From: Rhodobacterales bacterium HTCC2255
Lineage (GTDB): Bacteria; Pseudomonadota; Alphaproteobacteria; Rhodobacterales; Rhodobacteraceae
Assembly: GCA_000153745.1 (NCBI GenBank)
Contig: DS022282.1
Span: forward strand, 478,027-542,026
Direction: 5' to 3'
DNA: 64,000 nucleotides
The notes beneath the pieces were generated by a model. That model saw only the letters and a program-made list of their open reading frames with translations. It was not told where the DNA came from and did not search any database. Positions 9,260 through 19,040 of the stretch are shown here, piece by piece. The translations under genes and the position numbers were made by a program. How positions within the stretch are numbered: the stretch's first letter is position 1; every line of letters begins with the position of its first letter.

Positions 9260-10411
9260 TCAGTTACATTGCAAATTTATAATAGCAGAAATATAAATAC
9301 TAACTGCATTTTTAATTTCTTCAATATCAATATATTCATTCAATGAATGACATTGTTCTAAAGAACCTGGCCCACAAATTACAGCTTCACAATTGAAATT
9401 TGGTGCATCAGTAGAACCAGGGAATGCTTTAATCACATGTGATCCAAGAATTTCGTCAGATGCTTTTTGTAATGCATGCATTAAAGGAGAATTTAATGGA
9501 GTATTAAGGGGTTTAATGTTTAAAAAAGGTGGCGAAATGGAATATTTAAAATTTTTAATATCTTGTTGTATAGCAAGACAAATTTCATTTAGTTCGTCTA
9601 AAAATTTTTCATGATTTTCGCCTGAAACAATTCTTCTATCTATATCTATTTTACAACTATCTGGTACTGAACAAGCATTATCACCACCAACAATCAAACC
9701 AACATTAAAGCTTGGATTACCAAGTAATTTATCTGCATTACGCTTACTTAAAGAAATGGAGTATTCTTGTAATTTTTGTAAAAGTATACTCATATGATTT
9801 ATTGCATTAATGCCATTCTCTGGCATACTTGAGTGTGCAGCTTTACCTAAAATTTCAATTGATAATAGTACTTGCCCTTTATGTACCGGACAAAGGTCAA
9901 GATTAGTCGGTTCAGCAATAATTGCATAATCAATTGATGGACCATTAGTACCAAAATCAATTGAGCCTATCATTCTATGCTCTTCATCAATTACACCTGC
10001 AATTATCAAATCACCTGATAATGAGATATCTTCTTCTTTTATTTTTCTCACCACATCCAAATATGCAGACAAGCCTGCTTTCATGTCACAAGAGCCACGA
10101 CCAAAGATTTTTCCATTTTCAATTTTAGGGACAAATGGATTATCATAACCATCTACACCAACTGTATCCATATGCCCTGCCAACATAATTGTTGGGCCGC
10201 CTCCTGTACCCTTTAAACGGCCCCAAACATTACGCCTACCATTTGCAACTTCACAACTTTCAACTTCTAAGCCTAACTTGATTAGTTGGCGCTCAAAGTA
10301 ATTTGACATTTCATTTTCTGGGTTCAGGTTAATATCGTTTGTTCCAAAGTTATTTATGCTTGGGATACTAATCATATTAATTAAGTCAAAAATGAGTGGA
10401 TCTGAATTCAT
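9260..10411 (-). CDS. M20A deacetylase (acetylornithine deacetylase ArgE / DapE-like)
   Basis: A zinc-dependent deacylase of 383 aa. Metal and catalytic motifs: LAGHMDTV (H80, D82), GRGSCDMKAG (D109), and DEEHRMIGS (E143/E144). The overall layout is that of ArgE: an inserted dimerisation domain beginning around HSSMPENGINA. It sits between a MetC-like lyase and a maleate-isomerase-type racemase, which favours catabolism of an N-acylated amino acid over arginine synthesis, but no substrate can be read from the sequence. Confidence 0.85.
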   Translation of the reverse strand: MNSDPLIFDLINMISIPSINNFGTNDINLNPENEMSNYFERQLIKLGLEVESCEVANGRRNVWGRLKGTGGGPTIMLAGHMDTVGVDGYDNPFVPKIENGKIFGRGSCDMKAGLSAYLDVVRKIKEEDISLSGDLIIAGVIDEEHRMIGSIDFGTNGPSIDYAIIAEPTNLDLCPVHKGQVLLSIEILGKAAHSSMPENGINAINHMSILLQKLQEYSISLSKRNADKLLGNPSFNVGLIVGGDNACSVPDSCKIDIDRRIVSGENHEKFLDELNEICLAIQQDIKNFKYSISPPFLNIKPLNTPLNSPLMHALQKASDEILGSHVIKAFPGSTDAPNFNCEAVICGPGSLEQCHSLNEYIDIEEIKNAVSIYISAIINLQCN

Positions 10412-10476
10412 GCTATATTTCTAATTTAAGAGTAAGATATACTTATGTACTAATACATTTTAATTGATATGAAACA

Positions 10477-11253
10477 TCATTTTTTAAAGAGTTGTCCATA
10501 TTCATCTAGAATATCATCAATTCCAGCTAGCCTTAAAAGATGCCATGCAAGCGCATGGTTGCTTGAAGTTACTGGTTTCCCAATAACTCTTTCAGCTTTT
10601 TCAATAATGTTTAGTGCTCTCAAACTTGTACAAGATATAAAAACACCATCACAACTTTCATTCAAACCTAAGCTAATGACAGAATGTAATATAGATTCTT
10701 CATCTATTCTTCCAACTACTTTATCATCTTCTTCATAATATGAGCCAACTAAAGCTACAGTTATTCCTGCTTCGTTAAATTTTTCTTGGATCGCAGCTGT
10801 CACGTCAGGTGCATAAGGGGTCAAAAGTGCAATTTTACTAATATTTAGACTTTCAAATGCTACTTTTGCAGCTGTTAATGGATTAGTTGATGGTACATCG
10901 GGGTGAAAGTTATTTAAAATTTCACTTACTTTATCTTCGCCAATAATAGTTGAAGCAGAAGTGCAACCATATCCAATTGAACTTAAATTGAGATAATCAG
11001 GTAAAAGTTTTGCAGCAACTGGCAACTGTTCTTCCATCATTGCCAAATTTGTGCTTGTAACTATGGCGTCATTAGCAAGTCTAGAGTGGTAAACAGAAAC
11101 ACCAGAAATATTTGTAATTTGTCGCATTTCCCACTCTAAAGATTGATCCGACTCAAGTACAAGGAGGCCAATTCGCGCTCTTTCACCAGCTCCACTATCT
11201 ACAGTAAAGGGTAATTTCTTTATATCAGCGTCAATTGATTTCAAATTAATCAT
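10477..11253 (-). CDS. Asp/Glu racemase-superfamily protein, maleate isomerase / EutA-like
   Basis: A 258-aa two-domain protein with the two symmetric catalytic cysteines of the superfamily: C97 in IGYGCTSAS and C208 in VFISCTSLRA. The GYGCTSAS context is typical of maleate cis-trans isomerases, arylmalonate decarboxylases and the EutA protein linked to ectoine breakdown. I chose the ATG at 11253 because TTAAGGAG precedes it; the in-frame start 60 nt upstream has no such site. It heads a minus-strand run with the ArgE-like and MetC-like genes. The exact reaction is undetermined. Confidence 0.8.
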   Translation of the reverse strand: MINLKSIDADIKKLPFTVDSGAGERARIGLLVLESDQSLEWEMRQITNISGVSVYHSRLANDAIVTSTNLAMMEEQLPVAAKLLPDYLNLSSIGYGCTSASTIIGEDKVSEILNNFHPDVPSTNPLTAAKVAFESLNISKIALLTPYAPDVTAAIQEKFNEAGITVALVGSYYEEDDKVVGRIDEESILHSVISLGLNESCDGVFISCTSLRALNIIEKAERVIGKPVTSSNHALAWHLLRLAGIDDILDEYGQLFKK

Positions 11254-11339
11254 ATACTCCTTAATAAAATAGTAATTTATTTTAATATGAGTTTGCCGCC
11301 TAAAGAGCGACATTTAACTTTCTAGTTACGCCAATTCTT

Positions 11340-11524
11340 TTATTGATTTCCAGAAATAGCTTTTTGAAATGCTTTAGGAGTTCTTTTTTATGTTTCATAA
11401 TCAACATGCACGAAACCAAGACGTTTCTCATAACCATATGCCCACTCATAATTATTCGAATTTGGTGATCCAATAAGTCAGCATAAACCAAAGTATCAGA
11501 TCGCATTGGTTCAACTAATTTCAC
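11340..11524 (-). pseudogene. 3' remnant of a GH1 beta-glucosidase gene
   Basis: Read on the minus strand, this stretch encodes the diagnostic C-terminus of glycosyl hydrolase family 1: NNYEWAYGYEKRLGFVHVDYET, then a TAA stop at 11388-11390 where the family has Gln, then KRTPKAFQKAISGNQ and a second stop. Upstream, a different frame shows VYADLLD, matching the start of the family's LLDN(F/Y)EW motif. The two frames are separated by an apparent 14-nt insertion (CACCAAATTCGAAT). A frameshift and an in-frame stop are therefore both visible. The 5' ~90% of the gene is absent, because the remnant abuts the xylA stop. Confidence 0.82.
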
Positions 11525-12826
11525 TTATTTATAGCGGTTAACTAAGTTTTCTAATCGCTCCTGGCGACCCGATATAGGCTCTGGATTAATATTTTCACGT
11601 AAAACTTTAGAATAAATAGCATCAAGATCACTGTTTAAGATTTCTTTTCCATTTTGCGTATTCCAACCAGCATAGCGTTCATTCCTTAACGTTTCCAGCT
11701 TTCCATCTTCAAGCATTTTTGCAGCAGCTTTGAGCCCAGCCGCACAAACATCCATTGCGCCAATATGACTTAGTATCAAATCTTCGGGATCTAAAGACTG
11801 ACGGCGCAACTTAGAATCAAAATTCGTTCCTCCATTTTGGAAACCACCCGCTTTCAGAACTTCATAATATGCTAGTGTTACTTCAGGTATATTATTAGGG
11901 AATTGATCTGTGTCCCACCCTGATTGATAATCATTTCTATTCATATCTATTGAACCAAAAATGCCCAATTCTCTAGCAAGGGCCAGCTCATGTTCAAATG
12001 AATGACCTGCTAAAATAGCATGCCCCTGTTCAATATTCACTTTAACCTCATCTTCAAGATTAAAATCTTTCAAAAAGCCATAAACTGTTGCAACATCATA
12101 ATCGTATTGATGTTTTGTTGGTTCTTGAGGCTTTGGCTCAATCAATATGGTGCCGTTAAATCCAATTTTATGCTTATAATCAACAACCATTTGGAGCATG
12201 CGACCTGCTTGTTCACGCTCTCGACCCATGTCAGTGTTCAGTAAAGTTTCATACCCTTCACGACCACCCCACAAAACATAATTCTTTCCTCCCAACTTGT
12301 GTGTTGCATCAAGACAGGTTTTTATAGTTGCGGCACTGAATGCAAATACATCAGGATCTGGATTTGTTGCAGCCCCTGACATATATCTTCTGTTAGAAAA
12401 TAAATTTGCTGTTCCCCATAACAATTTTGTTTTTGACTGGGTCATTTTTTCTGCAAAATATTCAATTATTTCTTCAAGATTTTTTGTGTTTTCAGAAAAA
12501 TTATTACCCTCTGGGCGAACATCCGCATCATGAAAGCAGAAAAAAGGTACATCCAATATATTAAACATTTCAAATGCAGTATCAGCTTTTAATTTTGCCT
12601 GCTTCATATCATTGCCAAACCAAGGACGGTCGAAAGTTTGACCGCCAAATGGATCTCCACCTTCAAATGCAAATGAATGCCAATATGCGACTGAAAACTT
12701 TAAATGTTCTCTTAATGATTTTCCAAGCACAATTTCATCTGGGTTATAATGACGAAAACAAAAATCATTATCTGACTCTTGACCTTCGTATATAATTTTT
12801 GGAATTCCATTAAAAAAATCAGTCAT
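11525..12826 (-). CDS. xylA: xylose isomerase XylA
   Basis: Converts D-xylose to D-xylulose with two divalent metals in the cytoplasm. The 433-aa product has the family signatures: FHDAD at residues 98-102 (catalytic H99 and D102), [31 protein letters not shown], and [19 protein letters not shown]. Length matches class II XylA. It is the last gene of xylFHGBA, 9 bp after xylB. A broken beta-glucosidase fragment follows its stop directly. Confidence 0.96.
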   Translation of the reverse strand: MTDFFNGIPKIIYEGQESDNDFCFRHYNPDEIVLGKSLREHLKFSVAYWHSFAFEGGDPFGGQTFDRPWFGNDMKQAKLKADTAFEMFNILDVPFFCFHDADVRPEGNNFSENTKNLEEIIEYFAEKMTQSKTKLLWGTANLFSNRRYMSGAATNPDPDVFAFSAATIKTCLDATHKLGGKNYVLWGGREGYETLLNTDMGREREQAGRMLQMVVDYKHKIGFNGTILIEPKPQEPTKHQYDYDVATVYGFLKDFNLEDEVKVNIEQGHAILAGHSFEHELALARELGIFGSIDMNRNDYQSGWDTDQFPNNIPEVTLAYYEVLKAGGFQNGGTNFDSKLRRQSLDPEDLILSHIGAMDVCAAGLKAAAKMLEDGKLETLRNERYAGWNTQNGKEILNSDLDAIYSKVLRENINPEPISGRQERLENLVNRYK

Positions 12827-12835
12827 TATATTCCC

Positions 12836-14275
12836 CTATGTTAATGTTTTTAGTGCCTTATAAGCTGAACGATAAGAATTTAGAGCAGATAGATATTCAT
12901 CGTGCAATGGCATAACTGGTTCAATTATCTTTTTTATTTTAGGTGAAATTGCAACTTCATCTTTACTAGCGCCTTGAGCTATCATGCTCAATCTTGCTGC
13001 ACCAAACGCTCCACCATAATCTCCAGATACTGGAATACTTATTGGCAAACCAAGTGTGGTAGCAATTGCTTGAACCCAATATTCAGATTTTGAGCCACCT
13101 CCAACAGCGACCAATTGTTTTATATCAGTGCCTGTAGAAGTCAACGCATCAAAGCTATCTCGAAACGCAAATGTAACGCCCTCAATTACGGCTCGTATCA
13201 TTGTTTCACGATCTGCATTGTGATCTAAATTTATAAAGGAAGCACGGATTTTTGAATCATTATGTGGTGTTCTTTCGCCTCCTAGATAAGGTAAAAATAA
13301 GGTATCAGATGGAGCTTTGAGTTCTCCAAGATTATTCGTCATTTCTTGAACTGATGAATTCAAGACCTTGCTAAACCAATTCATAGCATCTGTCGCCGCT
13401 AAGATAACTCCCATTTGATGCCATGTATCAGGAAGAGCATGGCAGAAAGTATGAACAGCACTGGCTGCGTCAGGCTGGTATGCGTCAGAAGCCGCAAACA
13501 GTACGCCTGATGTACCTAAACTTACAAATGCATCTCCACCTTTCACAACACCAACGCCAATAGCACTAGATGCATTATCACCACCACCACCTGCAATAAT
13601 TACATCACCAGACAAACCCCATTTTGCAGCAAGTTTTCCTTTTAATAATCCAGAAATTTCACTGCCTTCGACCAGTCTAGGCATTTGATTTCTATCTAAT
13701 CCTGTTGCAGCAAGTAAATCATCAGACCAATCACGTTTCTTAACATCCAACCATGAAGTTCCAGCAGCATCAGACATTTCTGCAACATATTCACCACTAA
13801 GCCAAAATCGCAAATAATCTTTTGGTAACAATACTTTCGAAATTTGATCAAAGATTTTAGGTTCGTGTTTTTTTAACCAAGCAATTTTAGGTGCTGTGAA
13901 ACCAGGAAATACGATATTACCGGTTAGATCCCGAAAAATAGCTTTTGAGTCTAGATAAGATGCTTCTTCAAATGATCTTGTATCATTCCACAATATACAT
14001 GGCCTCAACACATTACCATTTTGATCTAATATTGTAGCTCCATGCATTTGACCTGAAAGACCAATCGCCTTTACTTGGTCAAGCTTAACTTGAATTGAAA
14101 GTGATGCCATGACATTTTCTGTGGCTACTATCCAATCATTTGGATCTTGCTCAACCCAACTATTTTTTGGGCGCTTAACATTTAAAGGAAAAGATGCTTC
14201 TGCACAAATATTTTGGGCATCGTCAATGACGATGCCCTTTAAATGTGATGTACCTAAATCAAGTCCAATAAACAT
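12836..14275 (-). CDS. xylB: xylulokinase XylB
   Basis: Phosphorylates D-xylulose to xylulose-5-phosphate for the pentose phosphate pathway. This is a FGGY-family kinase of 479 aa with the N-terminal phosphate loop (FIGLDLGTSHLKG), the GLSGQMHGA substrate segment, and a glycine-rich GGGGDNASSAIG motif at mid-length. The ATG at 14275 gives the usual MFIGLDLGT start; longer in-frame starts run into the preceding gene. It begins one base after the xylG stop. Confidence 0.94.
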   Translation of the reverse strand: MFIGLDLGTSHLKGIVIDDAQNICAEASFPLNVKRPKNSWVEQDPNDWIVATENVMASLSIQVKLDQVKAIGLSGQMHGATILDQNGNVLRPCILWNDTRSFEEASYLDSKAIFRDLTGNIVFPGFTAPKIAWLKKHEPKIFDQISKVLLPKDYLRFWLSGEYVAEMSDAAGTSWLDVKKRDWSDDLLAATGLDRNQMPRLVEGSEISGLLKGKLAAKWGLSGDVIIAGGGGDNASSAIGVGVVKGGDAFVSLGTSGVLFAASDAYQPDAASAVHTFCHALPDTWHQMGVILAATDAMNWFSKVLNSSVQEMTNNLGELKAPSDTLFLPYLGGERTPHNDSKIRASFINLDHNADRETMIRAVIEGVTFAFRDSFDALTSTGTDIKQLVAVGGGSKSEYWVQAIATTLGLPISIPVSGDYGGAFGAARLSMIAQGASKDEVAISPKIKKIIEPVMPLHDEYLSALNSYRSAYKALKTLT

Positions 14276-14276
14276 T

Positions 14277-15035
14277 TTAACCTTTATCTTTTGGGTTCTT
14301 TCCAAGAATTATCATTGAAAGAATGTCATCTTCTGTTACATCCTTAACTCGCTCAGTACCAACAAGTTTACCATTTTTCATTACACTAGCTCTATCGCAC
14401 AACTTCATCACATTATGGATATCATGCTCAATAAGAAAGATACCAAGACCTTGCTTTTTAAGTTCTTGTATCAACTCAGCAACCATCTCTGTTTCTTGAG
14501 GACCAAGCGCAGCAGTTGGTTCATCCATAATTAATATCTTGGCATCAAAATATACAGCACGTGCAATCGCAACAGATTGTCTTTGACCACCAGATAAAGC
14601 AGACACTGGAACATCAAACTTTTTAAAATTTGGATTCAGTCGTGCCATAATTTTTCTAGTTTCTGCTTCCATTTTACTTTCATCTAAAAAACCAGATTTA
14701 GTAATAATTTCTCGACCAAGAAACAAATTAGATGCGGCATCTAAGTTATCAGCTAACGCAAGTGTTTGGTAAATTGTTTCAATATTCTGATCTCTTGCGT
14801 CGCGGGGATTATTTATGACAACCTTTTCGCCACTAATAAATATTTCACCTGCTTCAGCATTATAAGCACCTGATAAGCATTTGATTAATGTAGATTTTCC
14901 AGCACCATTGTGGCCTAACAAACCAACAACTTCACCAGGATGAAGATCAACACTGACCTTATCCACAGCTTTAATACCACCAAAAGAAATTGAAATATCT
15001 TTTAACTCAACAAGAGGAGTACTTTTATTTGTCAT
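14277..15035 (-). CDS. xylG: xylose-type CUT2 ABC transporter ATP-binding protein
   Basis: ATPase of the sugar importer, 252 aa, with Walker [10 protein letters not shown], signature LSGGQRQSV, Walker [13 protein letters not shown], and the H-loop in [10 protein letters not shown]. coli XylG and RbsA carry two fused ATPase domains; this protein has a single domain and must work as a homodimer, as in the FrcA-type systems of alphaproteobacteria. It lies between xylH (11-bp gap) and xylB (1-bp gap). Confidence 0.9.
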   Translation of the reverse strand: MTNKSTPLVELKDISISFGGIKAVDKVSVDLHPGEVVGLLGHNGAGKSTLIKCLSGAYNAEAGEIFISGEKVVINNPRDARDQNIETIYQTLALADNLDAASNLFLGREIITKSGFLDESKMEAETRKIMARLNPNFKKFDVPVSALSGGQRQSVAIARAVYFDAKILIMDEPTAALGPQETEMVAELIQELKKQGLGIFLIEHDIHNVMKLCDRASVMKNGKLVGTERVKDVTEDDILSMIILGKNPKDKG

Positions 15036-15046
15036 TTTCTATCTCC

Positions 15047-16378
15047 TCACTTTTTAACACGTTTATTATATACAATATCTAAGTATACAGCGAAAACTAA
15101 AACCATACCGACAACTATACGTTGAATTGCACTATCAAAGCCAATCAACACCATTCCAGATTGCAAACTTTGCATAACCAAAGCACCTAATATTGCTCCA
15201 TATATTTTACCAACACCACCAGCCAGTGAAGTCCCGCCAATAACTGCCGCAGCAATTACATAAAGTTCATCTAATATTCCAAGAGCGTTTGTTGCCGAAT
15301 TAAGTCTAGCTGATGCGATAACTGATGCAATTGCCGTTAACATGCCCATCAATGCAAAAACTTTCATTGTCACCCATTTGGTATCAATACCAGCTAATGA
15401 TGCAGCTTCAGGATTGCCTCCAATTGCAAAAACATAACGTCCAAAACGTGTACGTGTCATTAATATAGTCATTCCAATACCAACCGCTGCTAAAATTAAA
15501 ACAGGGATCGCAAAACCATGACTAATAAATGTACCCTCTAAATCTTGTCCAATTCGAGCACCATATTGACGAACAATTCCTTTTGGCCATGGATAAGAAT
15601 TTACTAATACGACCGAACCGAGAATAGTAGCACATCCAACTAATGCCAGCATTACTTCAGCCCACATTGGTCGTAAATTAAAATTGTGTTTAATGCGTGA
15701 CTGACGTCCTGAATAAATTATATATGCAACACCTAAACATGCAATTATGCCAATAATCCAGCTCGTTGTAGCCCCCACAGCACCATAAGGTCCACCACCT
15801 AGTAGGGCAAAAGTTGGGTCAACTGGGGAAATCGTTCGTCCGCCACCAGATAAAAAAGCCATACCACGCCAGACCATCAAACCACCAAGAGTTACAATAA
15901 AAGCTGGTATTTCACGATATGCAATTAACCAACCATGTAACGCCCCAATGAGAGTTCCAAAAACTAAACCAAAAACAACTGCAATCATCCAGATTGACCA
16001 ATGGCCAAGTCCAACGAATTGAGGCAAATATTCTACTTGTAAAAGCCCCATTGCCATTGCAATAACTCCAATCATTGAACCTACTGATAAATCAATATTA
16101 CGCGTAACAATGACAAGAACCATTCCAGTTGCCATTATCCCAATTGATGATGTCTGGACAGATAGGTTCCATAAATTTCGGGGCGTTAAAAATGCTCCAA
16201 AGTTGTTAAATATTACTCCATAAAAATGAAATCCAAACCATATTAGTGCTAGTGCACCAAGCATTCCTAATAAGCGTGGGTCAATTTCTGTGGCAGCTAT
16301 AAAACGCGAAATAAAACTTTCTTGTTTATCATCAGCGTTATTCGAAGAGGTAGTATCGTTCATGGGTAAATCCAGCAC
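15047..16378 (-). CDS. xylH: xylose-type CUT2 ABC transporter permease XylH
   Basis: Inner-membrane channel of the xylose importer, 443 aa, with about ten hydrophobic segments. Family features are the SVGSMIGVIAM stretch after the first helices, GGLMVWRGMAFL in the middle, and FAIGGNPEAASLAGI on the coupling face, as in RbsC/XylH. The length fits the XylH rather than the shorter RbsC subgroup. It lies downstream of xylF and is separated from it by an intrinsic terminator. Confidence 0.9.
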   Translation of the reverse strand: MLDLPMNDTTSSNNADDKQESFISRFIAATEIDPRLLGMLGALALIWFGFHFYGVIFNNFGAFLTPRNLWNLSVQTSSIGIMATGMVLVIVTRNIDLSVGSMIGVIAMAMGLLQVEYLPQFVGLGHWSIWMIAVVFGLVFGTLIGALHGWLIAYREIPAFIVTLGGLMVWRGMAFLSGGGRTISPVDPTFALLGGGPYGAVGATTSWIIGIIACLGVAYIIYSGRQSRIKHNFNLRPMWAEVMLALVGCATILGSVVLVNSYPWPKGIVRQYGARIGQDLEGTFISHGFAIPVLILAAVGIGMTILMTRTRFGRYVFAIGGNPEAASLAGIDTKWVTMKVFALMGMLTAIASVIASARLNSATNALGILDELYVIAAAVIGGTSLAGGVGKIYGAILGALVMQSLQSGMVLIGFDSAIQRIVVGMVLVFAVYLDIVYNKRVKK

Positions 16379-16467
16379 GTTTAAAGGTTAAAATTGGATC
16401 AGTGATTAATTTAAATAGTTAAATTTGTGTTAATCTATTTCAGCTCAACAATAAATAACCGTAATTC

Positions 16468-16512
16468 AAAAAAAAAGCTTGGCGCTAACCTTTTAAAGAT
16501 TAGCGCCAAGCT
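16468..16512 (-). terminator. intrinsic terminator/attenuator between xylF and xylH
   Basis: On the minus strand a perfect 13-bp stem (AGCTTGGCGCTAA / TTAGCGCCAAGCT) with an 11-nt loop is followed immediately by nine T residues. It begins about 10 bp after the xylF stop. Partial read-through would give abundant XylF and less of the transporter and enzymes. Confidence 0.88.
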
Positions 16513-16522
16513 ATTAGACTAA

Positions 16523-17548
16523 TTAACAGCCGTTAACGCCATTGATTGCGCCTGCACAAGCTTGTGCTTTGCTGATGTGGCCACCATCGATTGCTACGCT
16601 TAAATTGTCACGTGTCAAAGGAGTTGGTTCCATTAAGATTGCATTGATAGCAATACCTTTTTCACCACCGTCAAAGATTGAAGCACCTTCAATGTCTGAC
16701 ATTGCTGTACCGTCTGCCAATGCAGATGCAATTTCACCCGCTGCTTTACCTAAGTTACGTGCGTCTTTCCAAACAGAAACTGTTTGAGATCCACGTGCAA
16801 CGCGGTTGATAGCTGCTAAATCACCATCTTGTCCACCAACTGGAATAACAAGACCTTGAGCAGATAATGCAGCAACTACGCCACCAGCCATACCGTCGTT
16901 TTCAGAAAGAACGGCATCAACATTATTATCGTTTGCAGTTAGGATTTGCTCCATGTTTTTCTGAGCATTTTCTGGCTTCCAGCTATCAGTGAATGATTCA
17001 CCAACAATCTTAATTTTACCAGACTCAACGTCACCACCGATTACTTCCATCATACCTTGAAGTAAGAACATCGCATTTGGATCGCCTGCGTCACCTTTGA
17101 TGATGGCGTAGTTACCAGTAGGCTGAACTGCTTTTACTGATTTTGCGATAATGCGGCCAACACCAACGTTATCGAAAGTTAGGTAGAAAGTACGAGCGTC
17201 TTCGATAAGACGGTCATAGCCAACAACAGGAATGCCTTCGTTTGCTGCAGCTTCGATTGCTGGAGCAATAGCGTCTTTGTCCCAAGCGTTAATGATTAAA
17301 GCGTCAACGCCTTGAGTAATTAAAGCTTCGATATCTGTAAGCTGCTTTGCTGATGATGATTCAGCATCTGCAGATACATATGTATTACCTTCAGCTTCAA
17401 TTGCAGCAACCATTGCTGCTTCGTCAATTTTCCAGCGCTCCTCTTGGAAACTTGCCCAAGATACGCCAATTGATTTGCCTTCAGCGAAAACTGAAGAACC
17501 AGAAAATCCTGCAGCAACAACAGCAGCTGCTAAAACTAACTTATTCAT
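16523..17548 (-). CDS. xylF: D-xylose ABC transporter periplasmic binding protein XylF
   Basis: Captures D-xylose in the periplasm. The mature protein matches XylF in its hallmark segments: an N-terminal SWASFQEERWKIDE (ERW pattern), GVDALIINAWDKDA, VVGYDRLIEDA, and FYLTFDNVGVG. It has a Sec signal peptide ending near SVFAEG. I chose the ATG at 17548 because GGAG precedes it and the signal peptide starts there. First gene of the operon, divergent from the ROK regulator, and followed by a terminator that should raise its level relative to xylH. Confidence 0.94.
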   Translation of the reverse strand: MNKLVLAAAVVAAGFSGSSVFAEGKSIGVSWASFQEERWKIDEAAMVAAIEAEGNTYVSADAESSSAKQLTDIEALITQGVDALIINAWDKDAIAPAIEAAANEGIPVVGYDRLIEDARTFYLTFDNVGVGRIIAKSVKAVQPTGNYAIIKGDAGDPNAMFLLQGMMEVIGGDVESGKIKIVGESFTDSWKPENAQKNMEQILTANDNNVDAVLSENDGMAGGVVAALSAQGLVIPVGGQDGDLAAINRVARGSQTVSVWKDARNLGKAAGEIASALADGTAMSDIEGASIFDGGEKGIAINAILMEPTPLTRDNLSVAIDGGHISKAQACAGAINGVNGC

Positions 17549-17623
17549 ATTTATTTCTCCCAAAAATTTTTTTGATGCTCCAATAGAGCTGTAACCTATT
17601 AAAGCCACCAATACATACTGCGT

Positions 17624-17705
17624 GATTTAATTCAGTTGTCAAACTAAATCTTTCAATTTTATATAAAAATGTACTAATTTGTATTGATTTACTTATAATT
17701 TAGTA
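17624..17705. promoter_or_regulatory. candidate ROK/XylR operator region between xylF and xylR
   Basis: The 224-bp divergent gap contains repeated ACTAAA/TTTAGT-type half-sites: GATTTA (17624-17629) with TAAATC (17645-17650), an inner AGTT-GTCA-AACT, and TACTAA (17672-17677) with TTAGTA (17700-17705). ROK xylose repressors bind AGTTT/AAACT-type dyads, so this cluster is the likely control site for both directions. Boundaries are approximate. Confidence 0.45.
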
Positions 17706-17772
17706 TTTTATCTTTGTAATTCTCATTGACAATAATAAATTTTTACCAATATTTAATTCAGGGAGTGAATTA

Positions 17773-19038
17773 ATGTCTATAAAAAGAGTGCAAAAAAAAC
17801 CAAAATTGATTCGGCTTCCTGAGGGATATGGTCCAATACTTCGACCAACGGCACGTGAGACATACTCATTAAGACAACAAATATTTGAACTTGTAAGAGC
17901 AACTGGTAGAATTGCTCGAGCAAAAATAGCACGAACTCTTGATATTAGCCCAGGATCAGTTACAGCTTTAACAGCTGAATTAATTTCAGATGGTTTTTTA
18001 AGGGAAGTAGAAGAAACTTCGCGAGAAACAAGTCGTGGCCGGCCTCCTGTAGCCCTTGAGCTAGTTCCTGACGCACTTTATGTTATTGGCGTTAAACTCT
18101 CTGATGAACTGCACACAGCAACTTTAACTGATTTCGGTGGAAACGCTTTAGCAAGCGCTTCACAGATAACAACCGCAGATAAAAAATCTGCAGATGAACT
18201 TCTTACAGAAACAGAAGCGATTATTAGAAAAGTTTGTAAAAGTGCAAAAATTTCACAAAAAAAAATTTCAGCTATCGGTGTTGGGATTTCTGGAATTGTA
18301 AATTACGAGACTGGGGTTGTTGCTTGGTCCCCATTACTTGAAGAATTAGACACCCCTCTTGGTGATATTTTTTCGACCTACTTCAAAACACCCGTTTGTA
18401 TAGATAATGATGCAAATGTTTTGACCCTTGCTGAACTATGGTTTGGTGCTGGAAGAGCATTAAGCAATTTTGCAGTCATAACCATTGAACATGGCGTTGG
18501 CATGGGATTTGTTAGTGACAATAGGCTTTTTCGTGGCGCACATAGCATGGGGCTAGAACTAGGCCACAGCAAAGTACAATTAGACGGCGCTCTATGCCGA
18601 TGCGGCCAACGTGGCTGCCTCGAGGCTTATCTTGCAGACTATGCGCTTGCAAGAGAGGCTTCAACTGCCTTGATAACTCCATCAAGCAAACGACAGGATT
18701 TAAACGATTACCTCAAAAGTTTATATGAGATGGCTAAGTTAGGAGATCAAGCAAGTTTAAAAATTTTTAAACGAGCAGGTAGATATCTTGCAGTTGCACT
18801 TTCTAATATAATTCATTTGTTTGACCCAAAGTTAATTATTTTATCCGGAAAACCTATGCAATACGAGTTTTTATATGACGAAGAAATGCAAATTGAAATG
18901 CGCTCTCTTGCACTTTATAAAAGCCGTTTTGATACTCAGATTGAAATTCAATCTTGGGGAAGTATGGTTTGGGCTCGAGGCGCAACAGCATTAGCACTGA
19001 CTGAGCTGACAAAAACTATTATAGTTGAAGGGCATTAA
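17773..19038 (+). CDS. xylR: ROK-family transcriptional regulator, probable xylose repressor XylR
   Basis: A 421-aa DNA-binding repressor. An N-terminal extension and winged helix (about residues 30-85: ARTLDISPGSVTALTAELI) is followed by a ROK sugar-kinase-like domain with GVGISGIV, DNDANV, and the structural zinc motif CRCGQRGCLE at residues 275-284. Divergent from xylFHGBA, hence the probable local regulator with xylose as inducer. The start has a strong GGGAG site 8 bp upstream. An unrelated secreted-protein gene begins 2 bp after its stop. Confidence 0.88.
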   Translation: MSIKRVQKKPKLIRLPEGYGPILRPTARETYSLRQQIFELVRATGRIARAKIARTLDISPGSVTALTAELISDGFLREVEETSRETSRGRPPVALELVPDALYVIGVKLSDELHTATLTDFGGNALASASQITTADKKSADELLTETEAIIRKVCKSAKISQKKISAIGVGISGIVNYETGVVAWSPLLEELDTPLGDIFSTYFKTPVCIDNDANVLTLAELWFGAGRALSNFAVITIEHGVGMGFVSDNRLFRGAHSMGLELGHSKVQLDGALCRCGQRGCLEAYLADYALAREASTALITPSSKRQDLNDYLKSLYEMAKLGDQASLKIFKRAGRYLAVALSNIIHLFDPKLIILSGKPMQYEFLYDEEMQIEMRSLALYKSRFDTQIEIQSWGSMVWARGATALALTELTKTIIVEGH

Positions 19039-19040
19039 AT

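Noticed and set aside
10477-11253. Assignment of the racemase as EutA of an ectoine-degradation cluster
   Set aside because: The family fits, but no eutB, eutC, doeA-type genes or ectoine transporter lie nearby, so the pathway label is not justified.
11300-11524. 74-residue minus-strand ORF as a real small gene
   Set aside because: It overlays the GH1 remnant in the wrong frame, resembles nothing, and is best explained as read-through of decayed sequence.
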